Source: Actinomyces faecalis (GTDB taxonomy: Bacteria > Actinomycetota > Actinomycetes > Actinomycetales > Actinomycetaceae). Taken from it: a stretch of DNA of 64,000 nucleotides. Both the position numbers and the translations under genes were made by a program. The notes beneath the pieces are model-generated. The model was not told the origin of the DNA. It saw nothing but the letters and a program-made list of their open reading frames with translations, and did no database searches. The DNA lies in the NCBI RefSeq assembly GCF_013184985.2, contig NZ_CP063418.1, positions 2,418,001 through 2,482,000 on the forward strand, in the 5' to 3' direction. The first letter of the stretch is position 1. Every line of letters begins with the position of its first letter. This document shows, in pieces, positions 10,570 through 19,671 of this stretch.

Positions 10570-11367
10570 CTAGTCCAGGCAGAGCCTCTGCTCGTGAAGC
10601 ACCTCGGCCACCGGGAAGGCCGAGGAGCCGCCCTTGCCCAGGGCACGTGCGATCTGGGTGGTGAAGGAGTCGACGCGGCGGCCGGTGTCGCGCATGTCGT
10701 AGTACTGCTCGACGACGTCGTCGTAGGCCGCGAGCGCCTCCTCGTGCAGCCCCAGGTCCGGGTAGGAGTTGGTGCCCACGGTGATCTCACGCGGCAGGCG
10801 CGGCTTGAACTGGGGCTCCTGCCCGGGGTGGCCCACCATGAGACCAAGCAGGGGGTAGGTGCGGTCGGGCAGGCCGAGGGCTGAGATGACGCGACGCGGG
10901 TCGGCGCCGATCGAGCCGAGGTAGGTGGTACCCAGCCCCAGCGACTCTGCCGCGACGACGACGTTCTGCGCCGCGATCACCACGTCCTCCACGCCCTGGA
11001 GGAACAAGGTGGTGCGCTCCAGCGGCTCCAGGGACGCGCCGGCACGCTCGCGCAGGACGGCGTTGCGGTGGAGGTCGACGACGAAGACCAGCAGCTCCCC
11101 GTTGGTGCCGCCTACGTAGGGCTGGCCGGAGACCTCACGCAGCTCCTCGCGCAGGGCCGGGTCGGTGACCCGGATGATGGTCACCTGCTGCTGGAACGAG
11201 GAGGTGGCCGAGTGACGGGCGACCTCCAGCAGGGTCTCCATGACCTCGGGGCTGACCGGCTCGTCGGTGTAGGCGCGGATGGTGCGGTGGGCAAGCTGGG
11301 AGCGGATCGTGCTGTTGAGGACCGGGGCCCCAGGAGCGGTGCGCAGGGCGGATGCGGCGTCAGTCAT
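10570..11367 (-). CDS. NfsA/FRP-type nitroreductase
   Basis: This 265-residue FMN-dependent oxidoreductase reduces nitro compounds, quinones or flavins with NAD(P)H. Typical signs are HRTIRAYTDEPV near the N-terminus (FMN phosphate-binding Arg), SATSSFQQQVTIIRV, the helix AAQNVVVAAESLGLGTTYLG and MVGHPGQEPQFKPRLP. The order and spacing match the NfsA subfamily. The ATG at 11367 is the natural start. It is divergent from the DnaQ-like exonuclease gene. A physiological role in quinone or flavin reduction is inferred from the family. Confidence 0.92.
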   Translation of the reverse strand: MTDAASALRTAPGAPVLNSTIRSQLAHRTIRAYTDEPVSPEVMETLLEVARHSATSSFQQQVTIIRVTDPALREELREVSGQPYVGGTNGELLVFVVDLHRNAVLRERAGASLEPLERTTLFLQGVEDVVIAAQNVVVAAESLGLGTTYLGSIGADPRRVISALGLPDRTYPLLGLMVGHPGQEPQFKPRLPREITVGTNSYPDLGLHEEALAAYDDVVEQYYDMRDTGRRVDSFTTQIARALGKGGSSAFPVAEVLHEQRLCLD

Positions 11368-11565
11368 GAGGCGAGCCTAACGCCGGGCGCCAGACCCGTG
11401 CCGAGAGCCAGCCTCCGTCAAAGGCCCACTCGACCGCCTATGCGCCGGCCGACCGCCTGTTCCCCGGCCGACCGCTAGACTCGCGCCCCTGCAGTGGTCG
11501 GTGGAGGCACGGGTGGTCCGTCGGCGCGGAGGTGGTTGGCGGAGGTACCCACAGTCCCGGATAGC

Positions 11566-12345
11566 ATGTCAGCGATGCCCTTCTACCGTCGTTCACGCAG
11601 ACTTGGCCCTCTCCCCACAGTCGGCCCAGCGCCGCGGTCCGCCACCGCGCCGGCCCCGCAGCCAGCTGACCCCTGCGAGGTGGGCTACGCCGTCGTCGAC
11701 CTGGAGACCACGGGACTGTCCCCGACCACTGACTCGATCCTGGAGATCGGACTGGTTCTGACCGGGCCCGACGGCCTGCCCCAGCGCGAGTGGTCGACCC
11801 TCGTCAACCCGGGCGCGGGCCCGGACGGAACGATCGAGGTCGGCCCGACCTTCATCCACGGGCTGCGACCTACCGACCTCACCGACGCACCAGGCCTAGA
11901 CGACGTCGCCGACCTCCTGGCGCGTGACCTCGCCGGCCGGGTGGTCGTAGCGCACAACGCACGCTTCGACGTCGGCTTCCTGACCCAGGCGCTAGGCAGG
12001 CGCGGCCACCTCGCACGCGGCGCACGCGTCCCGCGCGTGTGCACGATGGAGTGGGCGCGGCACTTCATGACCACGCCCTCGCGGCGGCTGACCACGTGCT
12101 GCGAGGTGGCTGGCGTCGAGATCGGCCGCCATCACAGCGCGCTGGACGACGCCCAGGCCGCTGCCGGCCTGCTGCGCCACTACATGTCCGTAGGCCGCGA
12201 GCGCGGTGAGGAGGCGCTGGCGTGGTCCCGCACGCTCGCCGACGCCGCCGCCTTTCGCGGCTGGTCGTGGGACGACGGCGCGGCCCGCCTCCAGGAGCAG
12301 CACCTGGCCCCGCGCCCGGGCCCAGGCGTGCCGCGCACGCGCTGA
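11566..12345 (+). CDS. DnaQ-like 3'-5' exonuclease
   Basis: This 259-residue DEDD-family exonuclease resembles the epsilon proofreading subunit of DNA polymerase III. ExoI is YAVVDLETTGLSPTTDS, ExoII is VVVAHNARFDVGFL, and ExoIII is HSALDDAQAAAGLL, so all catalytic acids and the DEDDh-type His are present. A basic, Pro-rich N-terminus of about 40 residues precedes the domain. Starts at 11566 (MSAMPFYRR) and 11575 are both possible; no strong ribosome site separates them. It may proofread or act in repair; no polymerase gene is nearby. A class A palindrome follows, shared with the convergent neighbour. Confidence 0.88.
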   Translation: MSAMPFYRRSRRLGPLPTVGPAPRSATAPAPQPADPCEVGYAVVDLETTGLSPTTDSILEIGLVLTGPDGLPQREWSTLVNPGAGPDGTIEVGPTFIHGLRPTDLTDAPGLDDVADLLARDLAGRVVVAHNARFDVGFLTQALGRRGHLARGARVPRVCTMEWARHFMTTPSRRLTTCCEVAGVEIGRHHSALDDAQAAAGLLRHYMSVGRERGEEALAWSRTLADAAAFRGWSWDDGAARLQEQHLAPRPGPGVPRTR

Positions 12346-12365
12346 CGCAGCCCGTTCTGCTCTGC

Positions 12366-12437
12366 GGACAACCTTTTCGTAAAACGGACAAGGTAAACCT
12401 GCGGATCTTGGTTGTCGAACTTACGAAAAGGTTGTCC
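12366..12437. repeat. Class A 72-bp intergenic palindrome
   Basis: The outer arms 12366-12382 and 12421-12437 are a perfect 17-bp inverted repeat. GGACAAC (12366) and GGACAAG (12386) are 20 bp apart and are mirrored by GTTGTCG (12411) and GTTGTCC (12431). The length and centre spacing are identical to the copy at 9554. The inner arms have drifted. It lies between two convergent genes. Confidence 0.9.
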
Positions 12438-12455
12438 ACCGGAGAGGAGAGGGAG

Positions 12456-13655
12456 TTACAAGGAGACCAGGAACCCGTCCTCGTCCAGGGCCTGGCCGCC
12501 GGCGGCCTCGATCAGAGCGCGGGCCGCAGCCTCGATGAGCGCAGCAGCCGCCTCACGCTCGCCACGACGCGTACGCGTCAGCCGAGCAGGGTCACGATCA
12601 GCCAGGTCCAGCGGCCGCCACACGATCTGGTGGACGACGACGCCCTGCACGGCCCACGGCTCCCCGGCCACGGCCAGCGGCACGTACTCGGCCGCCTCGA
12701 CCTGGACCTCGACGTGCCCCCAACCGGGACGGTCCTCGTCCACCGGAGCGACGACGGCGTAGCCCGTACGCACCTCCTCCAGCGGCAAGCCCGCTCGGGC
12801 CGCCCCGGCTGCGGCCGCCGCAGCCTCCTCCTCACGCTGCCGGGCGGCGGACCACGCCCGGTCCAGGCGCTCAGCCCCGAGCAGCTCAGTCAGCCGGTCC
12901 AGCTCCTCCTGGGGAACGGCAGCCAGACCCGTCGGCCCCTCGGGCGCCTGCGGCACGAGCTGAGGCCGGGCTCCGGGTAGAACCGGCGCGAGGACGGCCT
13001 GGCAGGCGTCGGGCGTCAGCCACACCGGCGCGTAGACGTCGAGGTTGACGCTGGTACCTGGGTCAGGCTGGACGAGCACGCCCACGCTCGGCCTGCTGGC
13101 GACGTGCGGCCGGCCGCCCTGGACCCGCCGACCGGCCGGCTCACCCGCACCGGCCCCGTTGCCCGCTCCTGCAGGCGCGTCTCCACGCAGCAGGATCGCC
13201 CCGGCCAAGCGGCGGGCGATCGCCTGCAGGCGCGTCAGGGCCACCAGCTCCGTGCCGGCTGGCTGAGCCAGCGGGAACGCGTCCGCCACCGGGTCGGTAC
13301 CCGCCAGCTCAGGCGGCAAGGCTCCCCGACGCTCCGGCTCGCACTCCAGGATCATGAGGCTGGCCGCCCACTCCGGCAGCCCTATGAGCGCACGCAGCTC
13401 GCTGTCGAGCGGCCAGGGGCCCTGCAGCTCAGCGCCGGGAAGCAGCTGAAGGCGTGCGGCCCCCACCCACCCCGCCTGGACGTCCTGGGACACCGCGAGG
13501 GCCTCGACCTCCTCGGGGGTGACGTCGTCGGCCAGGACGAGGGCGTGCCGCTCCTCCAGACGACCCACCGGAAGCATTCCGGCCACGGAGAAGGTCAGGG
13601 TGTCCGTGGGCAGGGAGACTGACAGGTCCGGCTGGCGCTCGACGTCGCCGCTCAT
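12456..13655 (-). CDS. Conserved actinobacterial protein of unknown function
   Basis: This 399-residue acidic, soluble protein has no signal peptide, membrane helix or catalytic motif that I recognise. The N-terminal 100 residues look like a folded domain ([31 protein letters not shown]). A Gly/Ala-rich linker near residue 165 separates it from a second domain containing [20 protein letters not shown]. An Ala/Glu-rich helix ([16 protein letters not shown]) and a C-terminal part ending [14 protein letters not shown] follow. The ATG overlaps the dcd stop by ATGA, so it is translated with dcd, although no functional link is evident. Confidence 0.75.
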   Translation of the reverse strand: MSGDVERQPDLSVSLPTDTLTFSVAGMLPVGRLEERHALVLADDVTPEEVEALAVSQDVQAGWVGAARLQLLPGAELQGPWPLDSELRALIGLPEWAASLMILECEPERRGALPPELAGTDPVADAFPLAQPAGTELVALTRLQAIARRLAGAILLRGDAPAGAGNGAGAGEPAGRRVQGGRPHVASRPSVGVLVQPDPGTSVNLDVYAPVWLTPDACQAVLAPVLPGARPQLVPQAPEGPTGLAAVPQEELDRLTELLGAERLDRAWSAARQREEEAAAAAAGAARAGLPLEEVRTGYAVVAPVDEDRPGWGHVEVQVEAAEYVPLAVAGEPWAVQGVVVHQIVWRPLDLADRDPARLTRTRRGEREAAAALIEAAARALIEAAGGQALDEDGFLVSL

Positions 13656-14335
13656 GCCTGGCCCTGGCTCGCCGCCGCTCGCGCACCACCCTCGCGGCCG
13701 CCACCGTGGGAGGGCAGGTCCGAGAAGGAGGCGACGCCGTCGGCCAGCGGGCCGGGGTCCTCGATACGCGTGCGCAGGAAGCTGCGGTAGGAGCGCGAGG
13801 CCGTGGGGCCGCGCTGCCCCTGGTAGCGAGAGCCCGTAGCGCCGGCGCCATAGGGCGCCTCAGCCGGGCTGGACAGGCGGAAGAAGCACAGCTGGCCCAC
13901 CTTCATACCGGGCCAGAGCTTGATCGGCATCGTCGCGGTGTTGGACAGCTCCAGCGTGACGTGCCCGGTGAAGCCGGGGTCAATAAAACCGGCGGTGGAG
14001 TGGGTGAGCAGGCCCAGGCGCCCCAGGCTCGACTTGCCCTCCAGACGCGCGGCGACGTCGTCAGGCAGGGTGACGCGCTCGTAGGTGGCGCCCAGGACGA
14101 ACTCGCCGGGGTGGAGGATGAAGGGCTCGTCGGGGCCGACGTCCACCAGGTGGGTCAGCTCAGGCTGGTCGACCGCGGGGTCGATGACCGGGTAGCGGTG
14201 GTTGTCGAACAGACGGAACCAGCGGTCCAGGCGCACGTCGATAGACGCAGGCTGGATCATCGAGGGGTCGTAGGGGTCCAGGCGTACGCGTCCGGCGTCG
14301 AGCTCAGCGCGAATGTCACGATCAGAGAGCAGCAC
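13652..14335 (-). CDS. dcd: dCTP deaminase (possibly bifunctional dCTP deaminase/dUTPase)
   Basis: Dcd converts dCTP to dUTP, feeding dTMP synthesis. The start [12 protein letters not shown] (GTG at 14335) is the canonical N-terminus; the longer in-frame extension is not. The core has [15 protein letters not shown], the active-site block [18 protein letters not shown] with Ser, Arg and the Ala/Thr signature of the family, and [14 protein letters not shown]. In Mycobacterium and Methanocaldococcus this type also hydrolyses dUTP to dUMP; that is an inference here. At 227 residues it is longer than the usual 190, owing to a Gly/Ala-rich C-terminal tail of about 35 residues. Confidence 0.95.
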   Translation of the reverse strand: MLLSDRDIRAELDAGRVRLDPYDPSMIQPASIDVRLDRWFRLFDNHRYPVIDPAVDQPELTHLVDVGPDEPFILHPGEFVLGATYERVTLPDDVAARLEGKSSLGRLGLLTHSTAGFIDPGFTGHVTLELSNTATMPIKLWPGMKVGQLCFFRLSSPAEAPYGAGATGSRYQGQRGPTASRSYRSFLRTRIEDPGPLADGVASFSDLPSHGGGREGGARAAASQGQA

Positions 14336-14420
14336 GGGACTGATTGTGCCAGCCGCGGCTGGGTAGGGCACGAGAATCGGGACGACGACGGCGCCTACCC
14401 GGCCGTCGCAGCCACAGGCC

Positions 14421-14963
14421 TCACTCCTTGAGCGGAACGCCCCGGGCGTCCGTGCCCCACGGCTGCGCGCCGGGCTGAGCGGTGAGGATGAGGATTCCCT
14501 CGACAATGCCCCAGATCGCAGAGACCCATGAGAGGAAGCCCAGCGAGATCAGGGAGATCAGCAGCTGGGTGACAGCCTTGCCGGTGTTCCCGAGGTAGAA
14601 GTTGTGAATACCTAGGCCTCCCAGGAAGATTCCGAGCAGGCCCGCGGCCAGCTTGGACTTCTGGTTGTCCACGTACCCGGGCTGGGCGTAGCCCTGGGGA
14701 TAGGCCTGAGCACCCTGGGCGTAAGCCTGCTGAGCGTAGGTCGGGTCCGTGTAGGGCTGCTGCTGGGTATAGGGCTGCTGGGCGTACGCAGTGTCGGTGT
14801 AAGGCTGCTGAGCGTACGGCTGCTGGGAGTATCCCGAGACCGGCTGCCCGTAGGCCTGGGCATTGACCTGACCAAACTGGTCGCTACCGGCGTCCGCCGA
14901 CGCGGAGGACAGCGGGGCCGATCCCGAGGACAGGGGATCGGAGGGCTGGGGTGTGGTGGTCAT
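14421..14963 (-). CDS. TM2-domain membrane protein with YAQQPYT repeats
   Basis: This 180-residue protein has a Ser/Gln/Tyr-rich N-terminal half with about eight degenerate copies of (Y)AQQPYT. The C-terminal half is a TM2 domain: [20 protein letters not shown], then [10 protein letters not shown], and two membrane helices with [10 protein letters not shown]. The TM2 signature around helix one ([12 protein letters not shown]) is textbook. The start at 14963 has GAGAGG upstream. Function is unknown; similar proteins are common in Actinobacteria. The repeat region is low-complexity and probably extracytoplasmic or disordered. The gene lies between dcd and the tRNA-Gly gene. Confidence 0.9.
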   Translation of the reverse strand: MTTTPQPSDPLSSGSAPLSSASADAGSDQFGQVNAQAYGQPVSGYSQQPYAQQPYTDTAYAQQPYTQQQPYTDPTYAQQAYAQGAQAYPQGYAQPGYVDNQKSKLAAGLLGIFLGGLGIHNFYLGNTGKAVTQLLISLISLGFLSWVSAIWGIVEGILILTAQPGAQPWGTDARGVPLKE

Positions 14964-15040
14964 TGCTGCCTCTCGGTCATTTGCAGAACAGGGTCCTACG
15001 TAGGGTATGCTGCTCCCGCACCTCACCGCACGGTGAGCAC

Positions 15041-15114
15041 GCGGGTGTAGTTCAATGGTAGAACTTCAGCTTCCCAAGCTGACAGCGCGGGTTCGATTCC
15101 CGTCACCCGCTCCA
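15041..15114 (+). tRNA. tRNA-Gly (anticodon CCC)
   Basis: The 7-bp acceptor stem GCGGGTG/CACCCGC (15041-15047 with 15104-15110) is complete. The D arm, a 5-bp anticodon stem TCAGC/GCTGA with loop TTCCCAA, and a T arm with TTCGATTC are all present. The loop gives anticodon CCC, reading GGG. The CCA tail is encoded at 15112-15114. The next bases on the 3' side are the remnant of a surface protein gene. Confidence 0.97.
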
Positions 15115-15990
15115 CGGGTTTCCGTTGAGACGGCGCCGCAGTCCCCTCAGGCGACTGGCTCGGCGCAGGCGACGGCACCGCAGTCTTCTTCCGCTGTGCG
15201 TAGCAGGTGGCGTTCCTGACGACCTTCTCGTTCACGTCGAGGACCACACCGCTGCCGTCAGCCTTGCTGTTCCAGCCGTGAGGGTGTAGGTCGCCTCAAC
15301 CATGCCCAGGTCCTTCTCCCCGGTGTCCCCGTACTGCGTGGAGTTCTTGTCGAAGTACAGGTTCGGGTGCACCGTCACCTTGACCTGCTTGTAGACGGCC
15401 TCGCCGCCGTCAAGGCTGAGGAAGAAGGTCACCGGGTAGACCCCTGGTACCTGGTTGTCGACCTCGGACACGACCGAGACCGGACGCGGCGCTGCTCCGG
15501 CTTGTCCTCCTCCGTCGTCGTCACGGACCCGAGGTCAGAGCCGCCGTTCGCGAGCTGGGTCAGGTCGTAGGAACGGATCCACTCCAGCGAGTGGCTCGCC
15601 TTGTAGTCGTCTCCCACCCGGATCTCCAGGTCATGGGCCTCGATGTACTGGAAGATCTCCACGTGGATCGTGCCGTTGCCGCTCACACCTCCGTCAACCG
15701 GCACCGTCACGTCAGAGCCCGGAGTCACGATGGTCGCACCACCCAGACCCGCCGGACCGTATCCGTAGACGTCAGCCAGACGACTGGCCGAGGGGTTGGT
15801 ATCGAACCGCCCGTCATAACCGACGTTGTTCACCGACCAGCCGGTCTCCTCAAGGTTCTTCTTGACGCGGGTCAGGTCGAGGTTCCACAGACCACCGGTG
15901 AACAGGGCGGCGTCAACTGTCCAGCTGGTAGGCAGGCGCACCCAGCTCACTCCCCACTTTCCCCTTTGCTCACGCCGTAAATCCCCACGG
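15115..15990 (-). pseudogene. Frameshifted remnant of an Ig-like-domain surface protein
   Basis: Coherent protein sequence is spread over three frames of the minus strand. The upstream frame has GLWNLDLTRVKKNLEETGWS and later DYKASHSLEWIRSYDLTQLA. Near 15470-15490 it shifts to EVDNQVPGVYPVTFFLSLDG and HPNLYFDKNSTQYGDTGEKD. Near 15250 it shifts again to VLDVNEKVVRNATCYAQRKK. The pattern (V.G.YPVTF, ATYTLTAG) is that of Ig-like or DUF5011-type repeats in actinomycete adhesins. There is no signal peptide and no LPXTG anchor. The last frame has no stop of its own and runs into the 3' end of the tRNA-Gly gene, so the 3' part is lost. Confidence 0.75.
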
Positions 15991-16129
15991 GTACGCCGTA
16001 GGCACGCAGGGGACCAAGGTCTCACCACGCCTCCTGGCAAGCACAGCCAGACCTCCGCAACAGCCTCACCGTGTACGTGGGCCCCACGTCCCGCCCAGCA
16101 AGGCGAAGGGCGCACCGGCCCCGGCTCGG

Positions 16130-16978
16130 TCAGTCGATGTCCACGATCACCGGAACGTGGTCCGAGGCCCCCTTGCCCTTGCGCTCGTTCCGGTCGATCG
16201 CGGCACCGCTCACCCGCGACGCAAGCGTCGGTGACGCGTAGACAAAGTCGATCCGCATGCCCTCGTTCCGTGGAAAACGCAGCTTCTGGTAGTCCCAGTA
16301 CGTGTAGTTGGTGACCCGCGAGCGCGTCACCTCCTCCATGCCTACCTCCTCAAAAGCCGCAAAGGCTGCTCTCTCCGGGCTCGACACGTGAGTCGCCCCC
16401 TCGAAGGCGGCCATGTCCCACACGTCCTCGTCGCGCGGGGCCACATTCCAGTCACCCACCAGCGCCAGCGGGAGGTTCGGGTCCTCGTCCAGCCAGGCGG
16501 CCACGTTCTCGCGCAGGGCACGCAGCCAGTCCAGCTTGTAGGTGTAGTGCGGGTGGGTGAGCTCGCGACCGTTGGGGACGTACAGGCTCCACAGCCGCAC
16601 CGGGGCACAGGCGCGCGCTGCAACGCCGGGCACGGACGCCGTCGTCGAGGCCGGCCGGCCACCCACCGTCACCCCCAGGGCACGGGCCTCAACCACCGCA
16701 CCGCCCAGGGACGCCGACTCCCAGGTCGGCTGGTCGGGGAAGGAGGTGACGACGTCGGACAGCCCCACCCGGGAGGCCACGGCCACACCGTTCCACTGGT
16801 TGAGGCCGTGGACGGCCAGCTCGTAGCCTGCGGCCTCAAAAGGCTCGCGAGGGAACTGCTCGGGCTTGCACTTGATCTCCTGCATCGCCAGGACGTCAAT
16901 GTCCTCGCGCTCCAGGAAGGCGATGACGCGGTCGACACGAGTGCGGACGGAGTTGACGTTCCAGGTAGCCAGGCGCAT
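16130..16978 (-). CDS. xth: Exodeoxyribonuclease III
   Basis: Exonuclease III acts as an AP endonuclease and 3'-5' exonuclease in base-excision repair. The ATG at 16978 opens with MRLATWNVNSVRTR. AMQEIKCKPEQFP carries the metal-binding Glu, VPNGRELTHPHYTYKLDW the conserved Tyr, VGDWNVAPRDEDVWD the Asp/Asn pair, and KGASDHVPVIVDID the catalytic Asp-His. At 282 residues it is slightly longer than E. coli XthA because of an Ala/Pro/Thr-rich insertion (PASTTASVPGVAARACAP) in the middle. It is divergent from the SDR gene. Confidence 0.96.
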   Translation of the reverse strand: MRLATWNVNSVRTRVDRVIAFLEREDIDVLAMQEIKCKPEQFPREPFEAAGYELAVHGLNQWNGVAVASRVGLSDVVTSFPDQPTWESASLGGAVVEARALGVTVGGRPASTTASVPGVAARACAPVRLWSLYVPNGRELTHPHYTYKLDWLRALRENVAAWLDEDPNLPLALVGDWNVAPRDEDVWDMAAFEGATHVSSPERAAFAAFEEVGMEEVTRSRVTNYTYWDYQKLRFPRNEGMRIDFVYASPTLASRVSGAAIDRNERKGKGASDHVPVIVDID

Positions 16979-17036
16979 GGGGGCAGGCTAGCCGAGCCGG
17001 GTACCACCCGCGCCGACGCTCACCTAGGCTCATGCC

Positions 17037-17840
17037 ATGGGAACCGCACTCGTCACCGGAGCCACCAGCGGTATCGGGCTGGAGCTCGCCTGGCAGCTGG
17101 CCGCCGCCCAGCACGACCTCGTCCTCGTGGCCCGCACGGCCTCACGCCTGGAGGAGCTGGCCGAGGACCTCAGGCAGCTTGCCGGCGCCCAGGTCCAGGT
17201 CATCGCCGCCGACCTGTCTGAGCCCATCGGCATCGAGGTCGTCGCGCAGCGCCTGCAGGTGGGACGCGCCGCCGGACCACGCCCCGCCGAGGTCGCCCAG
17301 CGGCCGGTGGACCTGCTGGTCAACAACGCCGGGTTCGCCGTGGGTCAGAAGCTCGTCGGTGGTGACGTCGAGCAGGAGCGCCGAGCCATGTCCGTCATGG
17401 TGCGAGCCGTCATGGAGCTCACCCACGCGGCCCTGCCCGGGATGGTTGACCGAGGGCACGGCGCCGTGCTCAACGTCTCCTCCGCCACGGCGCTGACCGC
17501 CATGGGAACCTACGCCGCCCACAAGGCCTGGGTACGTACCTTCACCGAGGGACTGGCCTCCGAGCTGCGTGGCACGGGCGTGACCGCAACCGTCGTCAAC
17601 CCCGGCCTGACCCACTCGGAGTTCCACGCACGGGCGCAGATGGATGAGGACGCCTGGCCCGCCTTCGCCTGGCTCAGTGCCGAGGACGTGGCACGCGAGG
17701 CGCTCGCCGCGGTACGCCGTGGACAGGTGATCTGTACGCCGTCGCTCCGCTACCTGGCCGTCAACGCCGCCCTGCGGATAAGCCCACGCTGGCTCGTGCG
17801 ACGCGTGGCCGGGCACGCCTCAGTGCGCAACCAGTACTGA
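17037..17840 (+). CDS. Short-chain dehydrogenase/reductase
   Basis: This 267-residue classical SDR has the cofactor motif TGATSGIG at about residues 7-14, the structural NNAG motif, a catalytic Ser in NVSSATAL and the YxxxK pair in YAAHKAW. The arrangement ARTASRLEELA after strand two suggests NADP(H). The C-terminal part (LRYLAVNAALRISPRWLVRR) is basic and amphipathic, as in the DltE/YqjQ-like SDR group. The substrate is unknown. The gene stands alone and is followed by a clear intrinsic terminator at 17863-17903. Confidence 0.92.
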   Translation: MGTALVTGATSGIGLELAWQLAAAQHDLVLVARTASRLEELAEDLRQLAGAQVQVIAADLSEPIGIEVVAQRLQVGRAAGPRPAEVAQRPVDLLVNNAGFAVGQKLVGGDVEQERRAMSVMVRAVMELTHAALPGMVDRGHGAVLNVSSATALTAMGTYAAHKAWVRTFTEGLASELRGTGVTATVVNPGLTHSEFHARAQMDEDAWPAFAWLSAEDVAREALAAVRRGQVICTPSLRYLAVNAALRISPRWLVRRVAGHASVRNQY

Positions 17841-17862
17841 GGCTGGAAGTTGTCCATCCCCC

Positions 17863-17903
17863 GTCCCTGGCACGGCTGGCATCGTGCCAGGGACGGGATT
17901 TTT
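17863..17903 (+). terminator. Intrinsic terminator after the SDR gene
   Basis: The perfect 12-bp arms gtccctggcacg (17863-17874) and cgtgccagggac (17883-17894) have an 8-base loop and are followed by a T run at 17899-17903. This is a textbook Rho-independent terminator 23 bases after the stop codon. Confidence 0.92.
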
Positions 17904-17985
17904 CCTGGGCCGCACAAGTGCGTAGGCGGTAGGTCCCGGTCTCACAGGCGATTCTCGTGCTCCCCAGTTTCAGCCCGCCAGCCGT

Positions 17986-18861
17986 CTAAACCACGAGCCC
18001 CCAGGCGAGCCAGCCCACCCATGCCGTGGCGACGCCGTCGGCCAGGAACCATGACACCAGCCATAACCATGCGGGCACGTGCGTGAGCCGAGCGAGGGTG
18101 CCATGGTCCTGGTGGCGGTTGGCGCTACGGGCGACGTCGCCGAGCGAGCCCCACGCGCCGAGCAGGAGCACCAGGCCGACGCCTACGACGGCACCCGCGC
18201 GCCACAGGCCGCCCAGCCACCACAACCCACCTGTCACCGCGACGACCGCCAGCACCACGCCCACCGTGCGCAGTGAGCGCGACATCACCAGCAGCACGAG
18301 CAGCACCAGCAGACCCGTGGCAAGCACCGCACCGCTCCAGCCACGCAGCGCCGCCGCGACCAGTGCCGCGCCCAGGAATGCAGGTGCGGGGTAACCAGCC
18401 CAGGTGGTCAAGACCCGGCCGAGACCACGGGGCTTGCCCGAGGTCACCGCGTGACCGGAGAGATCCTTGGCCACCACAAAACCACGGAAGCGTCGCCCCA
18501 CCAGGATGCCCACAGCGGCGTGCCCTGCCTCGTGCACCACCGTCACCAGCGTGCGTCCCCAGCGGTGGGCAGGAGGCCAGGCCAGGTACATCGCGAGGAT
18601 CACCAGGGCCGGCCAGAGGGTGGCGACGGTGGCAGGTTCGACCGGGGTGGTACGTTGGGAAAGCGCAGACCATAGGTCGGTCCAGGTGAGGGTCTGGGCG
18701 GTATCAGCAGGAAGCTGGGCTGTGCCGGTGGGGAGCCGGGCCGCAGCGGCGGGAGCGGGGCCCGCCAGGAATAGCGCTGGCAAAACATCGACCAAGGGCA
18801 CAGTCAGGGACACAGGCATGGACGCGATCACGGCTGCAGCGTGGCAGGACGTCCTGGTCAC
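17986..18861 (-). CDS. M50-family zinc metallopeptidase-like membrane protein
   Basis: This 291-residue polytopic membrane protein carries the zinc-binding motif HEAGHAAVG, followed by GILVGRRFRGFVVAKDLSGH as in the M50B-like proteins of Actinobacteria. Around six membrane helices are visible; one Leu/Val-rich stretch (VLVLLVLLVM) is long. An Asp that would complete the site is not obvious. Starts are GTG at 18861 or ATG at 18819; neither has a good ribosome site. Related proteins are site-2-protease-like but without assigned substrates. It lies divergent to the Nudix gene, with a class B palindrome between them. Confidence 0.82.
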   Translation of the reverse strand: MTRTSCHAAAVIASMPVSLTVPLVDVLPALFLAGPAPAAAARLPTGTAQLPADTAQTLTWTDLWSALSQRTTPVEPATVATLWPALVILAMYLAWPPAHRWGRTLVTVVHEAGHAAVGILVGRRFRGFVVAKDLSGHAVTSGKPRGLGRVLTTWAGYPAPAFLGAALVAAALRGWSGAVLATGLLVLLVLLVMSRSLRTVGVVLAVVAVTGGLWWLGGLWRAGAVVGVGLVLLLGAWGSLGDVARSANRHQDHGTLARLTHVPAWLWLVSWFLADGVATAWVGWLAWGLVV

Positions 18862-18904
18862 GGGCTGGGAGATGGCAATTTCCCCCTCCGCGCCATCAAC
18901 CTCA

Positions 18905-18975
18905 TCGTTTTCGCTCTTGAACAGTCGGTTTCATTGCGGGCCGCTACGAAAGCGACTGTTCAGGGGCGAAAGCGA
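18905..18975. repeat. Class B 71-bp intergenic palindrome
   Basis: Cores TCGTTTTC (18905) and TCGGTTTC (18925) are 20 bp apart and are mirrored by gaaagcga at 18948 and 18968. The length and centre (15 bases) match the copies at 6711 and 25372. The arms are imperfect, and pairing extends outward to catcg/cgatg. It lies between two divergent genes, where a terminator would have no purpose. Confidence 0.85.
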
Positions 18976-19049
18976 CGCGATGAGGAGGTACACAGTGGGG
19001 GAGCTGCACGGCAGGCGGGAGATGAGCGGGCAACGCTAGCCTTGAAGAG

Positions 19050-19595
19050 ATGAGCCCCTCCACCTCTGTACAGACTTCTCAGCACGCCTCACGCCTGGTC
19101 GTCGCCGCCGCAGTCCTCGACTCCCTCGCCCATCCCACCGCCATGCTGTGCGCGGCCCGCTCCTACCCCGCTGAGCACGCGGGCCAGTACGAGCTGCCGG
19201 GCGGCAAGGTCGAGCCCGGAGAGACGCCGACACAGGCCCTGGCCCGCGAGCTGCGCGAGGAGATCAGCCTGGAGGTCAGGCTAGGCGCTGAGGTCGCACC
19301 GACGCCGCTGCTCGCCGTAGCCGCGCCCGCCGCCGACCCTACGACGGTGGGCTCCGCCGTCGTCGACCACCCCTGGCCCGGTGACGATCAGCCCGCCTGG
19401 CCCGCGATGCACGGCTACCGCATGCGCGTGTGGCTCGCCGAGCGAGCTGACGCCGCCCAAGGCCCGGTGCAGGGCAGCTCGCACCAGTCACTGGGGTGGA
19501 TCGCCCTGGAGCGAGCCCACGAACTTCCCTGGCTTCCCGCCGACCTGCCGATCCTGGACGCCGTCCTGGCAGCAGCTTCCGCCTGCCACGAGTAG
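19050..19595 (+). CDS. Nudix hydrolase, MutT-like
   Basis: This 181-residue protein has a canonical Nudix box, [18 protein letters not shown] then REEISL, at about residues 51-74, fitting G(5x)E(7x)REUXEEXGU. The upstream strand [20 protein letters not shown] is typical of (deoxy)nucleoside triphosphate pyrophosphohydrolases such as 8-oxo-dGTP diphosphatase. A 40-residue insertion rich in Ala, Pro and Asp separates it from the C-terminal strand [20 protein letters not shown]. The ATG at 19050 has TTGAAGAG just upstream. Cleaning of oxidised nucleotides is the likely role but is not shown. Confidence 0.92.
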   Translation: MSPSTSVQTSQHASRLVVAAAVLDSLAHPTAMLCAARSYPAEHAGQYELPGGKVEPGETPTQALARELREEISLEVRLGAEVAPTPLLAVAAPAADPTTVGSAVVDHPWPGDDQPAWPAMHGYRMRVWLAERADAAQGPVQGSSHQSLGWIALERAHELPWLPADLPILDAVLAAASACHE

Positions 19596-19671
19596 CAGCC
19601 TGGGTGCCTACCAAGGCAGCGCTTTGTGACACCCTTCCCAGATCCGTCACTTTCTGAGTTAGGCTTCCCTC

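Noticed and set aside
9553..12437. Class A palindromes as terminal inverted repeats of an insertion element
   Set aside because: The two copies enclose ordinary conserved genes (serine hydrolase, nitroreductase, exonuclease) and no transposase; each copy is itself a full palindrome.
15023..15247. A small frame reading through the tRNA-Gly gene
   Set aside because: The part from RVTGIEPALSAWEAEVLPLN onward is the antisense translation of a tRNA, a well-known false protein; only the part before it belongs to the adhesin remnant.
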